A stretch of DNA of 64,000 nucleotides from contig DASYDW010000004.1 of NCBI GenBank assembly GCA_036499395.1, positions 1 through 64,000 of the forward strand, given 5' to 3'. The DNA comes from Pirellulales bacterium (GTDB lineage: Bacteria; Planctomycetota; Planctomycetia; Pirellulales; JACPPG01). The notes beneath the pieces were generated by a model. It made no database searches. It was given only the letters and a program-made list of their open reading frames with translations, and was not told the DNA's origin. The translations under genes and the position numbers were made by a program. Of this stretch, positions 17,743 to 27,413 are shown in pieces. Numbering within the stretch: position 1 is the first letter of the stretch; each line of letters opens with the position of its first letter.

Positions 17743-19809
17743 TCAGGGCGCTTTCGACGTTCCAGCAACCTTGTCGGCCGGTAGGTTCGCGACGTATTTC
17801 GGAATCTTTGTATTCCCCATGTTTGCGATGCTTTCGTTGATTTGCCGCTGAATGGCGGCCTCGACGGTTTCGTTCTGATTCGAGCGCACGAGTCTCGGGG
17901 TAATCTCGCCGCCACCGCTCCACACCGGGGTGCCATTGATTTGAAAAGTGAGCGAAGTCAATTGGGTCGGCACCGAGAGTTGCTGCGTTGCCATTCCACG
18001 GCCCAAGGTTCGAGAAACCATCTGCTTGACCTCTCCTGGCTTCACCGTCACTACCAATTTGATATTGCTGTTGTCGTCGACGCGCATGCCGTTGGCTTCC
18101 AAGGATTTCTTCAGCCCTGCGACGACCTTGTCATGAGACTGCTGATAAGCCCCCATTTGCACATCCAGCGCAATTGCATCCCCGGGTTTGATTGCCAGTA
18201 ACTCGTCGGCGCTAGTCGACTTGACGAGCATTCGTGCCTCGTCATTGGGTACTGTTCCGCTTGCCAGTACGCAATTCTTGTTGTCGTCTTCGACGTACAA
18301 ATACCGTCCGCCGGCAAACAATCCCACGGGCGTTCCGGTGTAGGTCCAAGTCTTCACGCGATGCGGAACGTCAATGACGGTTTTGCCATCAACCAGCAGC
18401 GTACTCTCATCGGCCCATACGACTTGGTCGAAGGCCGGACAATCGCAGGCGAAATCGTACGTCTGCTCGCGAGTGGTCAAATCCCACACTCGCACCTGGC
18501 CATGCAGAACCAGGACCAATTGACGGCCTGCGGGATCGAAAGCCAAAAGCCCGTTCTGGCGGTCGTCAGCGACGATGAAGCCAGCCTTCTTTCCGGACAA
18601 CGTTTCGATGATCACGATCCCGCCATCGACGGTGGTGGCAAGGTACTTGCTGTTCGCGCTCAAGGCCGGCTTCTTGTTTGCGGTCGTTAACGACTGCCAG
18701 ATCGGCCTCACTTTGGCGGAAAGGTCCCACAACGCATAGTTGCCATCGGTGTTAATGGTCAGGAGATGGTCCTTATCGATAAAACGCCCTGCGAGGATGT
18801 TCTGATCTTTCTTTTCCGCATTCCCGAAGGGGCTCCAGGTGAATCGCGGCTTCAGCTTCTGCCCGTCCAGATCATAGAGAAACAGATCGCCGCGTTCGCG
18901 TTCCGCGATTTTGAACGCTACGACCGTCCGCATGTCGGCGCTAATGGCAATGGGAGTCTGGCCTGGCGCGAATTCGGCGGTTTTTTCGACCCGGTCGCGC
19001 TTTAAATCGCACGATTGCACGCGTGCTTTCTTTCCCTGAAACGAATCGAGCCAGACAACGACTCCTTTATCCTTCTCTGGCGAAACGAAGACTTGAAAGG
19101 GCTTTTCGTGGAACGCCTTCGGCCCCAGCGCGATGCGCGTGTCGGGAATCGCACGCGCCGACGCGACATCCGGCGCGTAGGACCAACTTCCACCGCGACT
19201 GATGTCGAGGGGGCGGGCTCGGCTGCCGTCCACGTTGACGCGATCGAAGCCTTCGTCATCTACACCGCCGTCTTCCGCCGTATTAGCGGTTACGCTTTGT
19301 AGGAACTCCTGGTCCTTCTCGCTAAGCTTGCCCAGGGGCAACTCGACTTCCTTACCGTCCTTTCGAAGCAGCGTGACGACTTCGTCTTCGACTTTGACAA
19401 GGCTGGCTTCGATTTTGAACTTGCCTGTCTGGTCGCTCCACGAGCGAGGGCCATCTTTGTTCGCGCGTTCCTCGACGGTTTCGAAGGGATTTTCTTCGCG
19501 GCCGGCAGGCTTCGGCTTCTTCTTCGCCAGTTTGCGAAATTTCGTGGCCGGGCCTCGCTGGCTGCCCCCGAATTCCCCATCGTCGAGCTTCAACGTAATC
19601 CAACCGTTGTTGCGATCGATCGATTCCACGGTGCCGGGGTGTTCCTTTCCAGCGAATTCCCAGACGGCGCGATCCCCAACTTTGTATTTTGGCGGTTGTT
19701 GCTTGGGGGCCGCATGAACGCTGTCTGCGGATAACAGAACTGCGACGATGATGGCTCCCAAAACGAGAAGAAGCGTTCGACGATTGTTATTAGCCCCTGG
19801 TCTCGCCAT
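17743..19809 (-). CDS. Secreted SHD1-domain / beta-propeller protein
   Basis: A signal peptide (RRTLLLVLGAIIVAVLLSAD, cut near HAA) opens the protein. Residues 35-95 form a small SH3-like or Tudor-like domain (YKVGDRAVWEFAGKEHPG). Around 120-170 lies an SHD1 (SLA1 homology) domain: SWSDQTGKFKIEASLVKVED then VELPLGKLSEKDQEFLQ. A WD40-like propeller follows (YALWDLSAKVRPIW, VRVWDLTTREQTYDF), and the last 170 residues form an uncharacterised C-terminal domain. SHD1 proteins are expanded in planctomycetes, and their role there is unknown. ATG 19809 was chosen over the ATG at 19908 because it directly precedes the signal peptide. The gene is convergent with the deacetylase gene. Confidence 0.82.
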   Translation of the reverse strand: MARPGANNNRRTLLLVLGAIIVAVLLSADSVHAAPKQQPPKYKVGDRAVWEFAGKEHPGTVESIDRNNGWITLKLDDGEFGGSQRGPATKFRKLAKKKPKPAGREENPFETVEERANKDGPRSWSDQTGKFKIEASLVKVEDEVVTLLRKDGKEVELPLGKLSEKDQEFLQSVTANTAEDGGVDDEGFDRVNVDGSRARPLDISRGGSWSYAPDVASARAIPDTRIALGPKAFHEKPFQVFVSPEKDKGVVVWLDSFQGKKARVQSCDLKRDRVEKTAEFAPGQTPIAISADMRTVVAFKIAERERGDLFLYDLDGQKLKPRFTWSPFGNAEKKDQNILAGRFIDKDHLLTINTDGNYALWDLSAKVRPIWQSLTTANKKPALSANSKYLATTVDGGIVIIETLSGKKAGFIVADDRQNGLLAFDPAGRQLVLVLHGQVRVWDLTTREQTYDFACDCPAFDQVVWADESTLLVDGKTVIDVPHRVKTWTYTGTPVGLFAGGRYLYVEDDNKNCVLASGTVPNDEARMLVKSTSADELLAIKPGDAIALDVQMGAYQQSHDKVVAGLKKSLEANGMRVDDNSNIKLVVTVKPGEVKQMVSRTLGRGMATQQLSVPTQLTSLTFQINGTPVWSGGGEITPRLVRSNQNETVEAAIQRQINESIANMGNTKIPKYVANLPADKVAGTSKAP

Positions 19810-20049
19810 TACAAGTCTTTCATAAAGCGTCGGCAGTGTTTTGATGGCCCGCAGCGGGCGTTTAGATTCTAATATTCGACCGGTTGGTTTGCACCCTAGC
19901 GTTGACAATTGTCGGTACGAGCTTGCCGGTATTTGGAACGTGGCGGGATGGTCGTTTCAACGGCGATCGGGCTCGTCGGCTTGCCCGCGTAATGGCGCGA
20001 CCGATGGTGTAGTGCAGCGTCCCAAACGTACAAATCGTCAGAGTCACCA

Positions 20050-20337
20050 ATGGCCCGAGAGATTGACGACAACTTGCAGGATCTGCTGCAAATCCTTCCT
20101 GCCGAATGGTCCTTGGTTTCCTACCGGAGGTCGCCGCACGGCTGGACCGCAACACTCGCGTTCAAAAACCGAGAATTCCTGCTGACCTCGCAATTCTCTT
20201 ACATTGACGTTGCCGAACTGATCGGCACAAAGCAGAAGAAGCCCCGGGCGATTCCGCCCCTCGACGAACATCGCGAGGCCATAACCGCCTCTCAGGTTTG
20301 CCAGATGCTGTGTGCTGTGGTGAGATCGCACGATTAA
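20050..20337 (+). CDS. Small hypothetical protein, 95 residues
   Basis: The product (AREIDDNLQDLLQILPAEWS, then WTATLAFKNREFLLTSQFSY) has a well-balanced composition, alternating hydrophobic pattern and a C-terminal helix, and looks like a real small soluble protein. I do not recognise the family. It lies between the divergent SHD1 gene and the promoter of the cytochrome-domain gene. No signal peptide or membrane helix is visible. Confidence 0.55.
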   Translation: MAREIDDNLQDLLQILPAEWSLVSYRRSPHGWTATLAFKNREFLLTSQFSYIDVAELIGTKQKKPRAIPPLDEHREAITASQVCQMLCAVVRSHD

Positions 20338-20384
20338 TTCGCGCAATCGCTCGGCCGGAGGGGGCTTGTCCGGCGGTCGAAACT

Positions 20385-20414
20385 TTGACACCCGCCCCCT
20401 CAACACATTACAAT
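20385..20414 (+). promoter_or_regulatory. Predicted sigma-70 promoter of the cytochrome/DUF1553 gene
   Basis: A perfect -35 box TTGACA (20385-20390) and a -10 box TACAAT (20409-20414) are separated by 18 bases. Transcription would begin near 20421, leaving a leader of about 135 bases before the ATG at 20557. This is among the best matches to the sigma-70 consensus that I saw in the window. Confidence 0.6.
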
Positions 20415-20556
20415 CCAGGCATGCGTTTTCTGGCTGCCGGTTCGCCGGCCGGTGGCCGCTTTGCGAAACGCCACCCCACAATCGGCCCCTGCCCCGCGAC
20501 GAAGACCCTGTGCTGCGTGCCCCGCCTGCGGCGCCAGGGGAAAGAGGAACGGATTG

Positions 20557-23484
20557 ATGCGGCTTGCCCGCGCGCTATTTCTTGGTTCACTTGCCCTGGC
20601 TTCGATGCGCGCGGTTGTGCGCGCCGCCGAGGCCGCACCCGCCGCGACGAACCCGGAAAGTGTCGCGTCGGCCGATGCCGAGAGATTCTTCGAGAGCCAG
20701 GTCCGGCCGATGCTGGTCGCGCGCTGCCTGGAATGCCACGGGCCGGACAAGCAAGAGGCGGGTTTGCGGCTTGACTCGCGCGAGGCACTTTTGAAGGGAA
20801 GCGATGCAGCGGCGGTGGTCGTGCCTGGCGAACCCGATAAAAGTTCGCTGATCCACGCGGTCCGCTATGAGGGAAATGTGCAGATGCCGCCGGCAGGCAA
20901 GCTCGAGGACAAAGAGCTGGTCCTGCTGACGACGTGGGTGAAAATGGGCGTACCGTGGGGGAGCGCCGCGCCGCAGGCGACCGTCGAAACCATGCCCCAG
21001 CGGGCTGTGCGAGCGAAAGCAACGCACTGGGCCTACCGGCCGGTCGTACGTCCCGAGTTGCCCAACGCACAAGAGGCGGCCTGGAATGAGAATCCCATCG
21101 ATCGGTTCGTCTTCGCTGAACTCGACAAGCACGGTTTGCGTCCTTCGCCGCAGGCAGACCGACGAACGCTTTTACGGCGCCTTTCGTTCGACCTGTTGGG
21201 GTTACCGCCGACAGCCGCCGAAGTTGACGAGTTCGTGAACGACGCGGCGCCGGACGCTTTTGCCAAAGTGGTCGACCGGATGCTGGCGTCGCCCGCTTAC
21301 GGTCAGCGTTGGGGACGGCACTGGCTGGACGTGGCGCGCTACTCGGACACGAAAGGTTATGTATTTACCGAGGATCGCCGGTATCCCTACGCGTATACGT
21401 ATCGCGACTACGTCGTTCGCGCCTTGAATGAGGACCGACCGTACGATCAGTTTATCTTGCAGCAACTCGCCGCCGATCAATTGGACGTGGCTGATAAGCG
21501 CGACCTGGCCGCGATGGGATTTCTTACCGTCGGGCGTCGCTTCAGCAACAACATTCATGACATTATCGATGACCGAATCGACGTTGTGACGCGTGGGCTG
21601 ATGGGATTGACGGTCACCTGTGCACGCTGTCACGACCACAAATACGATCCGGTGCCAACCGATGATTACTATTCGCTGTATGGCGTCATTGCCAGCAGCA
21701 ACGAGCCGGCCGAGCCGCCACTGATCGGCGAGCCCCGGGAGAGCGAGGCGTATCAACAGTTCGTCGCGGAGCTAGCAAAACGCGAGCAGGCGTTCAATAC
21801 GTTCCGGGATACCAAGTATCGCGAATTGCTGAACGATCTGCGGGCACGGGTCAAGGATTATCTGTGCCAGGTCGTCATCGACACGATGAAGGATTCGTTG
21901 CCGGATGACGCCGACCTGTCGTTCAATCCGGACGAGCTTCGTCCGGCGGTCGTGCGGCGATGGAAGCAATATCTTGAGCGGACTTCAAGCGATGTCGAGC
22001 CGGTGTTTGCCCTATGGCACGAATTCGCGGCCTTGCCTCGCGACCGATTCGACGAAGGGGCGCGTGGCATCGTCGAGCGGCTCGCCAAAGGAGATGAACC
22101 AGGCCGGTCTGTGAATCGACTGGTGCGCGAAGAGTTCGCTAAGCGAACGCCCCCCGATTCGATGCTCGACGTGGCGCGGACATACGGCGATGTGCTAAGC
22201 GAGATCGAAAAGCAGTGGCAGGCCGTATTGCAACTACCGGCGCCCACGGCCGCCGGCGAGTCAGCCAAGCCGGCCGAGCGCCTGCCCGATGACGCAGCCG
22301 AACAATTGCGGCAGACACTGTATACTCACGGCGCTCCGACCGCTGTACCGGAGGACGAGGCGCGGCGCGTGTTCGATCGCGCAACGCAAAACGAGCTGAA
22401 CAAGCTTCGCAAGAGCGTCGACGAGATCAAGGTCAACTCGCCGGCGGCGCCGCCGCGCGCGATGGTGCTCGCCGAGCAACCGACGCCGCATCAGCCGCAC
22501 GTTTTTCTACGTGGCGATCCGGCTCGCCCGGATCGTGAAGTGCCGCGCCGGTTTGTGCAATTCCTGGCAGCCGAGCCGGGCAAACCTTTTGCTAATGCCA
22601 GTGGTCGGCTGGAGATGGCGCAAGCGATCGCGAGCGCCGATAACCCCCTGACCGCGCGGGTCATGGTCAATCGGGTTTGGATGCATCATTTCGGCACCCC
22701 ACTGGTGCGCACCCCCGGGGATTTCGGGCTGCGCAGCGAACCGCCGACCCATCCGCAATTACTCGACTTCCTCGCTCGGTGGTTTATGGACGAGGGCTGG
22801 TCGTTGAAGCGGCTGCACCGCATGATTGTATTGTCGCAGACGTATGGTCAAGCGAGCGACGATCGAACTGAGTGTCGTACGAACGATCCCGAGAATCGTT
22901 TTCTATGGCGCGCCAATCGGCGGCGGCTGGATTTCGAGGCCATGCGTGATTCGTTCTTGGCCTTGTCGGGGCGATTGGACACGGCGCTCGAAGGGCGGTC
23001 GATCGACATTTGGGCTCAGCCGTACAGTACGCGACGCTCGATTTACGCCTTTGTGGATCGGCAGGATTTGCCAGGCATCTTTCGAATGTTTGATTTTGCC
23101 AGCCCGGATGTGAGCACACCGCAGCGCCCCACGACGATGGTGCCGCAGCAAGGATTGTTCGTGATGAACTCTCCGTTTGTGCTGGAGCAGGCACGGTACT
23201 TGGCACGGCGAGCGGAAGTGGCGCAGGCCACCGAACCGGCAGCCAAGGTCCAGACTTTGTATCAGGTGGCATTTGCGCGACTGGCCGAGGCGGATGAAGT
23301 GCAATTGGGCGTAGCGTTCGTGGCAAGCCTTTCTCCGGTTCCGACGCAGGGAGAAACCGGGGCGTCCTCGGGATCAGCCGTCCCTGCCGCGCCGGTTGCC
23401 GTTGATCTGGCCGCGCCGCTCTCGGCTTGGGAGCAATATGCTCAGGCGCTGCTATTATCCAACGAGTTCATGTTTGTTGATTGA
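20557..23484 (+). CDS. Planctomycete cytochrome c-like / DUF1549 / DUF1553 secreted protein
   Basis: The 975-residue protein has a signal peptide (ARALFLGSLALASMRAVVRA), then a planctomycete cytochrome domain with CLECH at residues 57-61. DUF1549 follows at roughly 170-390, containing RWGRHWLDVARYSDTKGY and CARCHDHKYDPVPTDDYYS. DUF1553 occupies about 690-960 (MVNRVWMHHFGTPLVRTPGD; FASPDVSTPQRPTTMVPQQ). Genes of this kind are almost always followed, as here, by a DUF1501 gene (seven-base gap). The pair is abundant in planctomycetes, and links to degradation of sulfated or complex glycans have been proposed for some loci. ATG 20557 was chosen over an upstream ATG because the signal peptide begins there. 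Confidence 0.93.
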   Translation: MRLARALFLGSLALASMRAVVRAAEAAPAATNPESVASADAERFFESQVRPMLVARCLECHGPDKQEAGLRLDSREALLKGSDAAAVVVPGEPDKSSLIHAVRYEGNVQMPPAGKLEDKELVLLTTWVKMGVPWGSAAPQATVETMPQRAVRAKATHWAYRPVVRPELPNAQEAAWNENPIDRFVFAELDKHGLRPSPQADRRTLLRRLSFDLLGLPPTAAEVDEFVNDAAPDAFAKVVDRMLASPAYGQRWGRHWLDVARYSDTKGYVFTEDRRYPYAYTYRDYVVRALNEDRPYDQFILQQLAADQLDVADKRDLAAMGFLTVGRRFSNNIHDIIDDRIDVVTRGLMGLTVTCARCHDHKYDPVPTDDYYSLYGVIASSNEPAEPPLIGEPRESEAYQQFVAELAKREQAFNTFRDTKYRELLNDLRARVKDYLCQVVIDTMKDSLPDDADLSFNPDELRPAVVRRWKQYLERTSSDVEPVFALWHEFAALPRDRFDEGARGIVERLAKGDEPGRSVNRLVREEFAKRTPPDSMLDVARTYGDVLSEIEKQWQAVLQLPAPTAAGESAKPAERLPDDAAEQLRQTLYTHGAPTAVPEDEARRVFDRATQNELNKLRKSVDEIKVNSPAAPPRAMVLAEQPTPHQPHVFLRGDPARPDREVPRRFVQFLAAEPGKPFANASGRLEMAQAIASADNPLTARVMVNRVWMHHFGTPLVRTPGDFGLRSEPPTHPQLLDFLARWFMDEGWSLKRLHRMIVLSQTYGQASDDRTECRTNDPENRFLWRANRRRLDFEAMRDSFLALSGRLDTALEGRSIDIWAQPYSTRRSIYAFVDRQDLPGIFRMFDFASPDVSTPQRPTTMVPQQGLFVMNSPFVLEQARYLARRAEVAQATEPAAKVQTLYQVAFARLAEADEVQLGVAFVASLSPVPTQGETGASSGSAVPAAPVAVDLAAPLSAWEQYAQALLLSNEFMFVD

Positions 23485-23491
23485 GGAATCG

Positions 23492-24979
23492 ATGGCGCGC
23501 CACGGTCAAAAACAGAAGCTTAGTGCCACGGCCGGGATTCAGGCTGGTGATAGTGGGCTGTCGCGCCGTGAGATGCTGCGTCGGTCGGGCATGGGCCTGG
23601 GCATGCTGGGGCTTGCCGGTTTGCTGGATGCGCCAACTTCTGCGGCGGCGACTGCCACCGGTTCTGGTGGACTGACGAGCCCGATGATTGCGCGTGCGCC
23701 GCATTTCGCCGCCAAGGCCAAGCATGTGATTCATATTTTTGCCAACGGTGGGCCTTCGCATGTCGACACGTTCGATCCGAAGCCATCGCTAGCGAAGCAC
23801 GCTGGCCAAATGTTGCCGATGGAGAACTTGCGCACCGAGCGCAAGACGGGCGCCGCATTTCCTTCGCCGTTCAAATTTGCGAAATACGGTCAAAGCGGCC
23901 TGGAAGTTAGCGAGCTGTTTTCGCATGTGGCCGAGCATGTCGACGACATGGCGATCATTCGCTCGATGCATGCTGACGTGCCGAACCATGAACCGTCGCT
24001 GATGCTGATGAACTGCGGCGAGTCGCGCTTGCCTCGCCCGAGCTTTGGCTCGTGGACGACCTATGGCCTGGGAACAGAGAATCAGAATCTGCCCGGCTTT
24101 ATCGCCATGTGTCCGGGCGGATACCCGATCAAGGATGCCGAGAATTGGCAGTCCGCCTTCCTACCTGGTGCGTTCCAGGGAACGTACATCAATACGCAAC
24201 ATACCGAGCTGGAGAAGCTGGTCGAGAACGTGCGCAACACGGCACTCTCGCGCGAGGATCAGCGGCGACAGCTCGACCTGGTTCAAGAATTGAATCGGCG
24301 GCACCTGGTGCGCCGCGCGGGGGACGAGGCGCTGGAATCGCGCATTCACTCACTCGAATTGGCCTATCGGATGCAAATGGAGGCGGGCGACGCCTTTGAT
24401 GTGGCTCGCGAGCCACGGCATATTCTCGATGCTTATGGCGAAGGGGTGCAAGCGCGGCAGTTGTTGATTGCCCGCCGATTGATCGAACGCGGTGTTCGTT
24501 TTGTTCAATGCTGGCACGGCGCGGGACAGCCGTGGGATAATCACGACGATATCGAGGTCAATCATCGTAAGCTGGCCGGACAGTGCGATCGGGCGATCGC
24601 TGCGCTATTGCGTGACTTGAAGCAACGCGGATTGCTTGATGAAACGCTCGTCGTGTGGGGCGGAGAATTCGGTCGTACGCCCACGGTCGAGCTGCCACAA
24701 GCCGGCGCGAATGCGGGCAAAGTGAACGGCCGCGACCATAACCACTACGGCTTTTCGATGTGGTTGGCCGGCGGCGGCGTTAAAGGGGGCCAGGTCTATG
24801 GCGCCACCGACGAATTCGGCTTTCAGGCGGTGGAAAATAAGGTTCATGTTCACGACCTGCACGCCACGCTCCTGCATTTGCTCGGATTCGATCATAAGCA
24901 ATTGACCTATCGCTACGCCGGGCGTGACTTCCGTTTGACGGATGTCCATGGGCAGGTCGTCAAGGCGCTGATTGCGTAA
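23492..24979 (+). CDS. DUF1501-domain protein with twin-arginine-like signal
   Basis: The N-terminus SRREMLRRSGMGLGMLGLAG is a twin-arginine-type export signal, so the folded protein is probably moved across the inner membrane. The rest is a DUF1501 domain of the alkaline-phosphatase/sulfatase-like superfamily: HVIHIFANGGPSHVDTFDPK near the start, GVRFVQCWHGAGQPWDNHDD in the middle, and VVWGGEFGRTPTVE with DHNHYGFSMWLAGGG later, giving a set of Asp/His residues fit for metal binding. ATG 23492 follows GAGGAA at 23483-23488. It starts seven bases after the cytochrome/DUF1553 gene, so both are co-transcribed and probably work together in the periplasm. Confidence 0.93.
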   Translation: MARHGQKQKLSATAGIQAGDSGLSRREMLRRSGMGLGMLGLAGLLDAPTSAAATATGSGGLTSPMIARAPHFAAKAKHVIHIFANGGPSHVDTFDPKPSLAKHAGQMLPMENLRTERKTGAAFPSPFKFAKYGQSGLEVSELFSHVAEHVDDMAIIRSMHADVPNHEPSLMLMNCGESRLPRPSFGSWTTYGLGTENQNLPGFIAMCPGGYPIKDAENWQSAFLPGAFQGTYINTQHTELEKLVENVRNTALSREDQRRQLDLVQELNRRHLVRRAGDEALESRIHSLELAYRMQMEAGDAFDVAREPRHILDAYGEGVQARQLLIARRLIERGVRFVQCWHGAGQPWDNHDDIEVNHRKLAGQCDRAIAALLRDLKQRGLLDETLVVWGGEFGRTPTVELPQAGANAGKVNGRDHNHYGFSMWLAGGGVKGGQVYGATDEFGFQAVENKVHVHDLHATLLHLLGFDHKQLTYRYAGRDFRLTDVHGQVVKALIA

Positions 24980-25064
24980 ATCCGGCGTCGACCAGTCAAC
25001 TTTTGCGGCAGTTGTTGTTTATTCCGCTGCAACAGTGCTGCAGGACCGCGATCGGTAACTCTGT

Positions 25065-26405
25065 ATGAACGTTCGTAACGTTATTCGTGATGCGGTATGC
25101 ACCGCCTGCGGATGTCTGTGTGACGACATCGAGGTCGTCGTTGCAGATGCGCGCGTTATCGAAGCGAACGAAGCGTGCGATCTGGGCTGCGAGATGTTCT
25201 TGCGCGACTATGGCAACGATTGGCCCCCCGCTACGATTGCCGGCCGCGCGGTTACCATCGACCAGGCCGTGGACGAGGCCGCGCGGATCCTGGCCGCGGC
25301 GCGATTCCCATTGGTTTACGGACTGAGCCATGCAACAAGTGAGGCGCAGCGCGCCGCGGTGGCCATCGGCGACTGGATCGGTGCGAACATCGACACTGCC
25401 ACGAGCGCCTATCATGGTGTCTCTGGGACGTCGTTTGCCGGTGTCGGCGAGGTGACCTGCACGCTGGGCGAAGTTCGCCATCGCGGCGACTTGGTGATTT
25501 TCTGGGGCAGCGATCCTGCCGAAAGTCATCCGCGGCATTTTGAGCGCTACAGTCTCGAAGCGGCAGGCATGTTCGTGCCGCGCGGCCGAGCGGACCGCAC
25601 TTGCGTCGTGGTTGACGTGACACGGACCCGGACCGCGGAGATTGCGGACTCGTTTCTGCAGATCAAGCCGGCGTGCGATTTCGAGGCACTTTGGATCCTG
25701 CGTGCTTTGGTACAGGGAATCGACCTCGATTCGAATTTTGTACAGCGGTCCACCGGTGTATCTCTCGCTTCCTGGCAGGATTTGGCGCGGCAGATGAAAG
25801 CAGCACATTTTGGCGTGCTGTTTTTTGGCGACGGGCTATTGAAGACTCGCGGTCGGTACGTCAACGCCGATGCGCTCATGGCGTTGACCCGGGATTTGAA
25901 TATCTACACCCGCTTCGTCTGCTTGCCGATGCGCGGCAGGGGAAATCGAGCGGGCGCGGATGACGTACTGCTGTGGACGACGGGCTATCCTTTCGGCGTA
26001 AACCAGGCCCGCGGATATCCTCGCTTCGGTCCTGGCGAGTACACGGCCGCCGAGACGCTTTCTCGCGGTGAGCCTGATGCCGCGCTCGTGGTCGGTAGCG
26101 AGTTGCTCGCCGAGCTGCCGCACGCAGCGCGGGACCACCTGGCAACGATCCCGGCTATTAGCTTGGATGCGGACGGCTCGTCTGGTTTGCCGTCCAGTCG
26201 AGTTGCCTTCCGCACGGCGGCTGCCGGGCTGGGTGGGAGTGGGACCATGAATCGCATGGACGATGTGCCGCTCTGGTTGCGTTCAACAGTGGATTCTCCC
26301 TTGTCTACCGACGCCGAGATCTTGTCGCGCATCGAGGCACGGGTGAAGGCACTGCGCGGCTATGGAAAAAGTCTGCCGGTCAAAGAGCGTACCCGGGTTG
26401 TGTAA
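25065..26405 (+). CDS. fhcB: Formylmethanofuran dehydrogenase subunit B-like protein (FhcB type)
   Basis: The 446-residue protein matches FwdB/FmdB/FhcB: a Cys-rich N-terminus (CTACGCLCDD, Cys 12, 15, 17, 19), VIFWGSDPAESHPRHFERYS, and a molybdopterin-oxidoreductase-like body. At residue 116 the sequence is AYHG where metal-binding FwdB has Cys (CHG), so a Mo/W active site is unlikely. In methylotrophs FhcB is part of the formyltransferase/hydrolase complex of C1 oxidation with methanopterin-type cofactors, and planctomycetes are known to have that pathway. Unusually, fhcA, fhcC and fhcD are not adjacent here. Neighbours are the DUF1501 gene and a cyclase-family gene. The ATG at 25065 has only a weak ribosome-binding site. 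Confidence 0.87.
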   Translation: MNVRNVIRDAVCTACGCLCDDIEVVVADARVIEANEACDLGCEMFLRDYGNDWPPATIAGRAVTIDQAVDEAARILAAARFPLVYGLSHATSEAQRAAVAIGDWIGANIDTATSAYHGVSGTSFAGVGEVTCTLGEVRHRGDLVIFWGSDPAESHPRHFERYSLEAAGMFVPRGRADRTCVVVDVTRTRTAEIADSFLQIKPACDFEALWILRALVQGIDLDSNFVQRSTGVSLASWQDLARQMKAAHFGVLFFGDGLLKTRGRYVNADALMALTRDLNIYTRFVCLPMRGRGNRAGADDVLLWTTGYPFGVNQARGYPRFGPGEYTAAETLSRGEPDAALVVGSELLAELPHAARDHLATIPAISLDADGSSGLPSSRVAFRTAAAGLGGSGTMNRMDDVPLWLRSTVDSPLSTDAEILSRIEARVKALRGYGKSLPVKERTRVV

Positions 26406-26546
26406 AACCATTCGGCGCCGCATACCATCGGGATGCCCTCGCCCTTGGGCATGACGTAGACTTTTTCGTCTGGCATTCTTGTTCTTCATGTCCCGGCGTG
26501 ATTGCCAGCGCGCGTACGGCGATCGTTGAAAATCGGAGGCCTGAAT

Positions 26547-27398
26547 ATGCTTCGGCAGTTGATCGGTACCTGTGTGGTGGGAGGCGTTGTGCTTGCCGTA
26601 CTGAATCTAAGTCAGCTACCCCGACAAGCCGAATCGAAAGATATTCCTACCGCCAAACCTGCCTCAGCGGTTGTGCTGGGCCAGGACGTGCGTACGTTGG
26701 ACCTGACGCACGCCTTCGATGAAAAGAACGTCTATTGGCCGACGGAAATTCCATTTCATCTGGAACGTGGGCCGTTCGGGGGAACCGACGGGGGGTGGTT
26801 CTATAGTGCCAACCGCTTTCGTACGGCCGAGCATAGTGGGACGCACGTCGACGCTCCGATTCACTTTTTCAAGGATGCCGAGACGGTTGATGCGATTCCG
26901 CTCGAGCGGTTGGTCGGGCCGGGTGCGATGGTCAATGTCGCAGAGATGTGTCAAAAGGATCGCGACTATCTCGTGACGGTGACAGACTTCGAGGATTGGG
27001 AACAACGACAAGGCGCTCGGCTCGACGGCAAGATCGTGCTCGTGCGTACCGGCTGGTCGCGTTTCTGGCCGGATCGCGAGCAATATCTAGGCACGGCCGA
27101 AACAGGGAAAGAGGCCGTCGCCAAGCTGCACTTCCCGGGCGTCGCGCCGGAGGCCGCCCGTTGGCTCGTCGAGCAACGGAAAATCCGCGCGATCGGTATC
27201 GATACGGCCAGCATCGATCGTGGGCAGTCGCGAACCTTTAGTACGCACGTCGTGCTGTGTTCGCACAATACGCCAGCCTTTGAGAACGTGGCGAACCTCG
27301 AGACGCTGTCTGCCAGCGGCTTCACGATCGTCGCGCTGCCGATGAAAATCTCGGGGGGCAGTGGCGGCCCGTTGCGTATTATAGCTCTCGTGCCGTAA
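26547..27398 (+). CDS. Cyclase-family (kynurenine-formamidase-like) hydrolase, exported
   Basis: The motif EHSGTHVDAPIHFF is the HxGTHxDxPxHF metal signature of the cyclase/kynurenine formamidase family, and LTHAFDEKNVYWPTEIPFH fits the conserved N-terminal strand. An N-terminal hydrophobic segment (LIGTCVVGGVVLAVLNL) suggests export or membrane anchoring, which is unusual for cytoplasmic formamidases. It probably hydrolyses an amide, lactone or formamide bond using a bound divalent metal. ATG 26547 was chosen because GGAGG at 26535-26539 lies seven bases upstream. It follows the fhcB-like gene by about 140 bases, so a common transcript is possible but not shown. Confidence 0.85.
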   Translation: MLRQLIGTCVVGGVVLAVLNLSQLPRQAESKDIPTAKPASAVVLGQDVRTLDLTHAFDEKNVYWPTEIPFHLERGPFGGTDGGWFYSANRFRTAEHSGTHVDAPIHFFKDAETVDAIPLERLVGPGAMVNVAEMCQKDRDYLVTVTDFEDWEQRQGARLDGKIVLVRTGWSRFWPDREQYLGTAETGKEAVAKLHFPGVAPEAARWLVEQRKIRAIGIDTASIDRGQSRTFSTHVVLCSHNTPAFENVANLETLSASGFTIVALPMKISGGSGGPLRIIALVP

Positions 27399-27413
27399 CG
27401 ACGCCGAGTCCCA

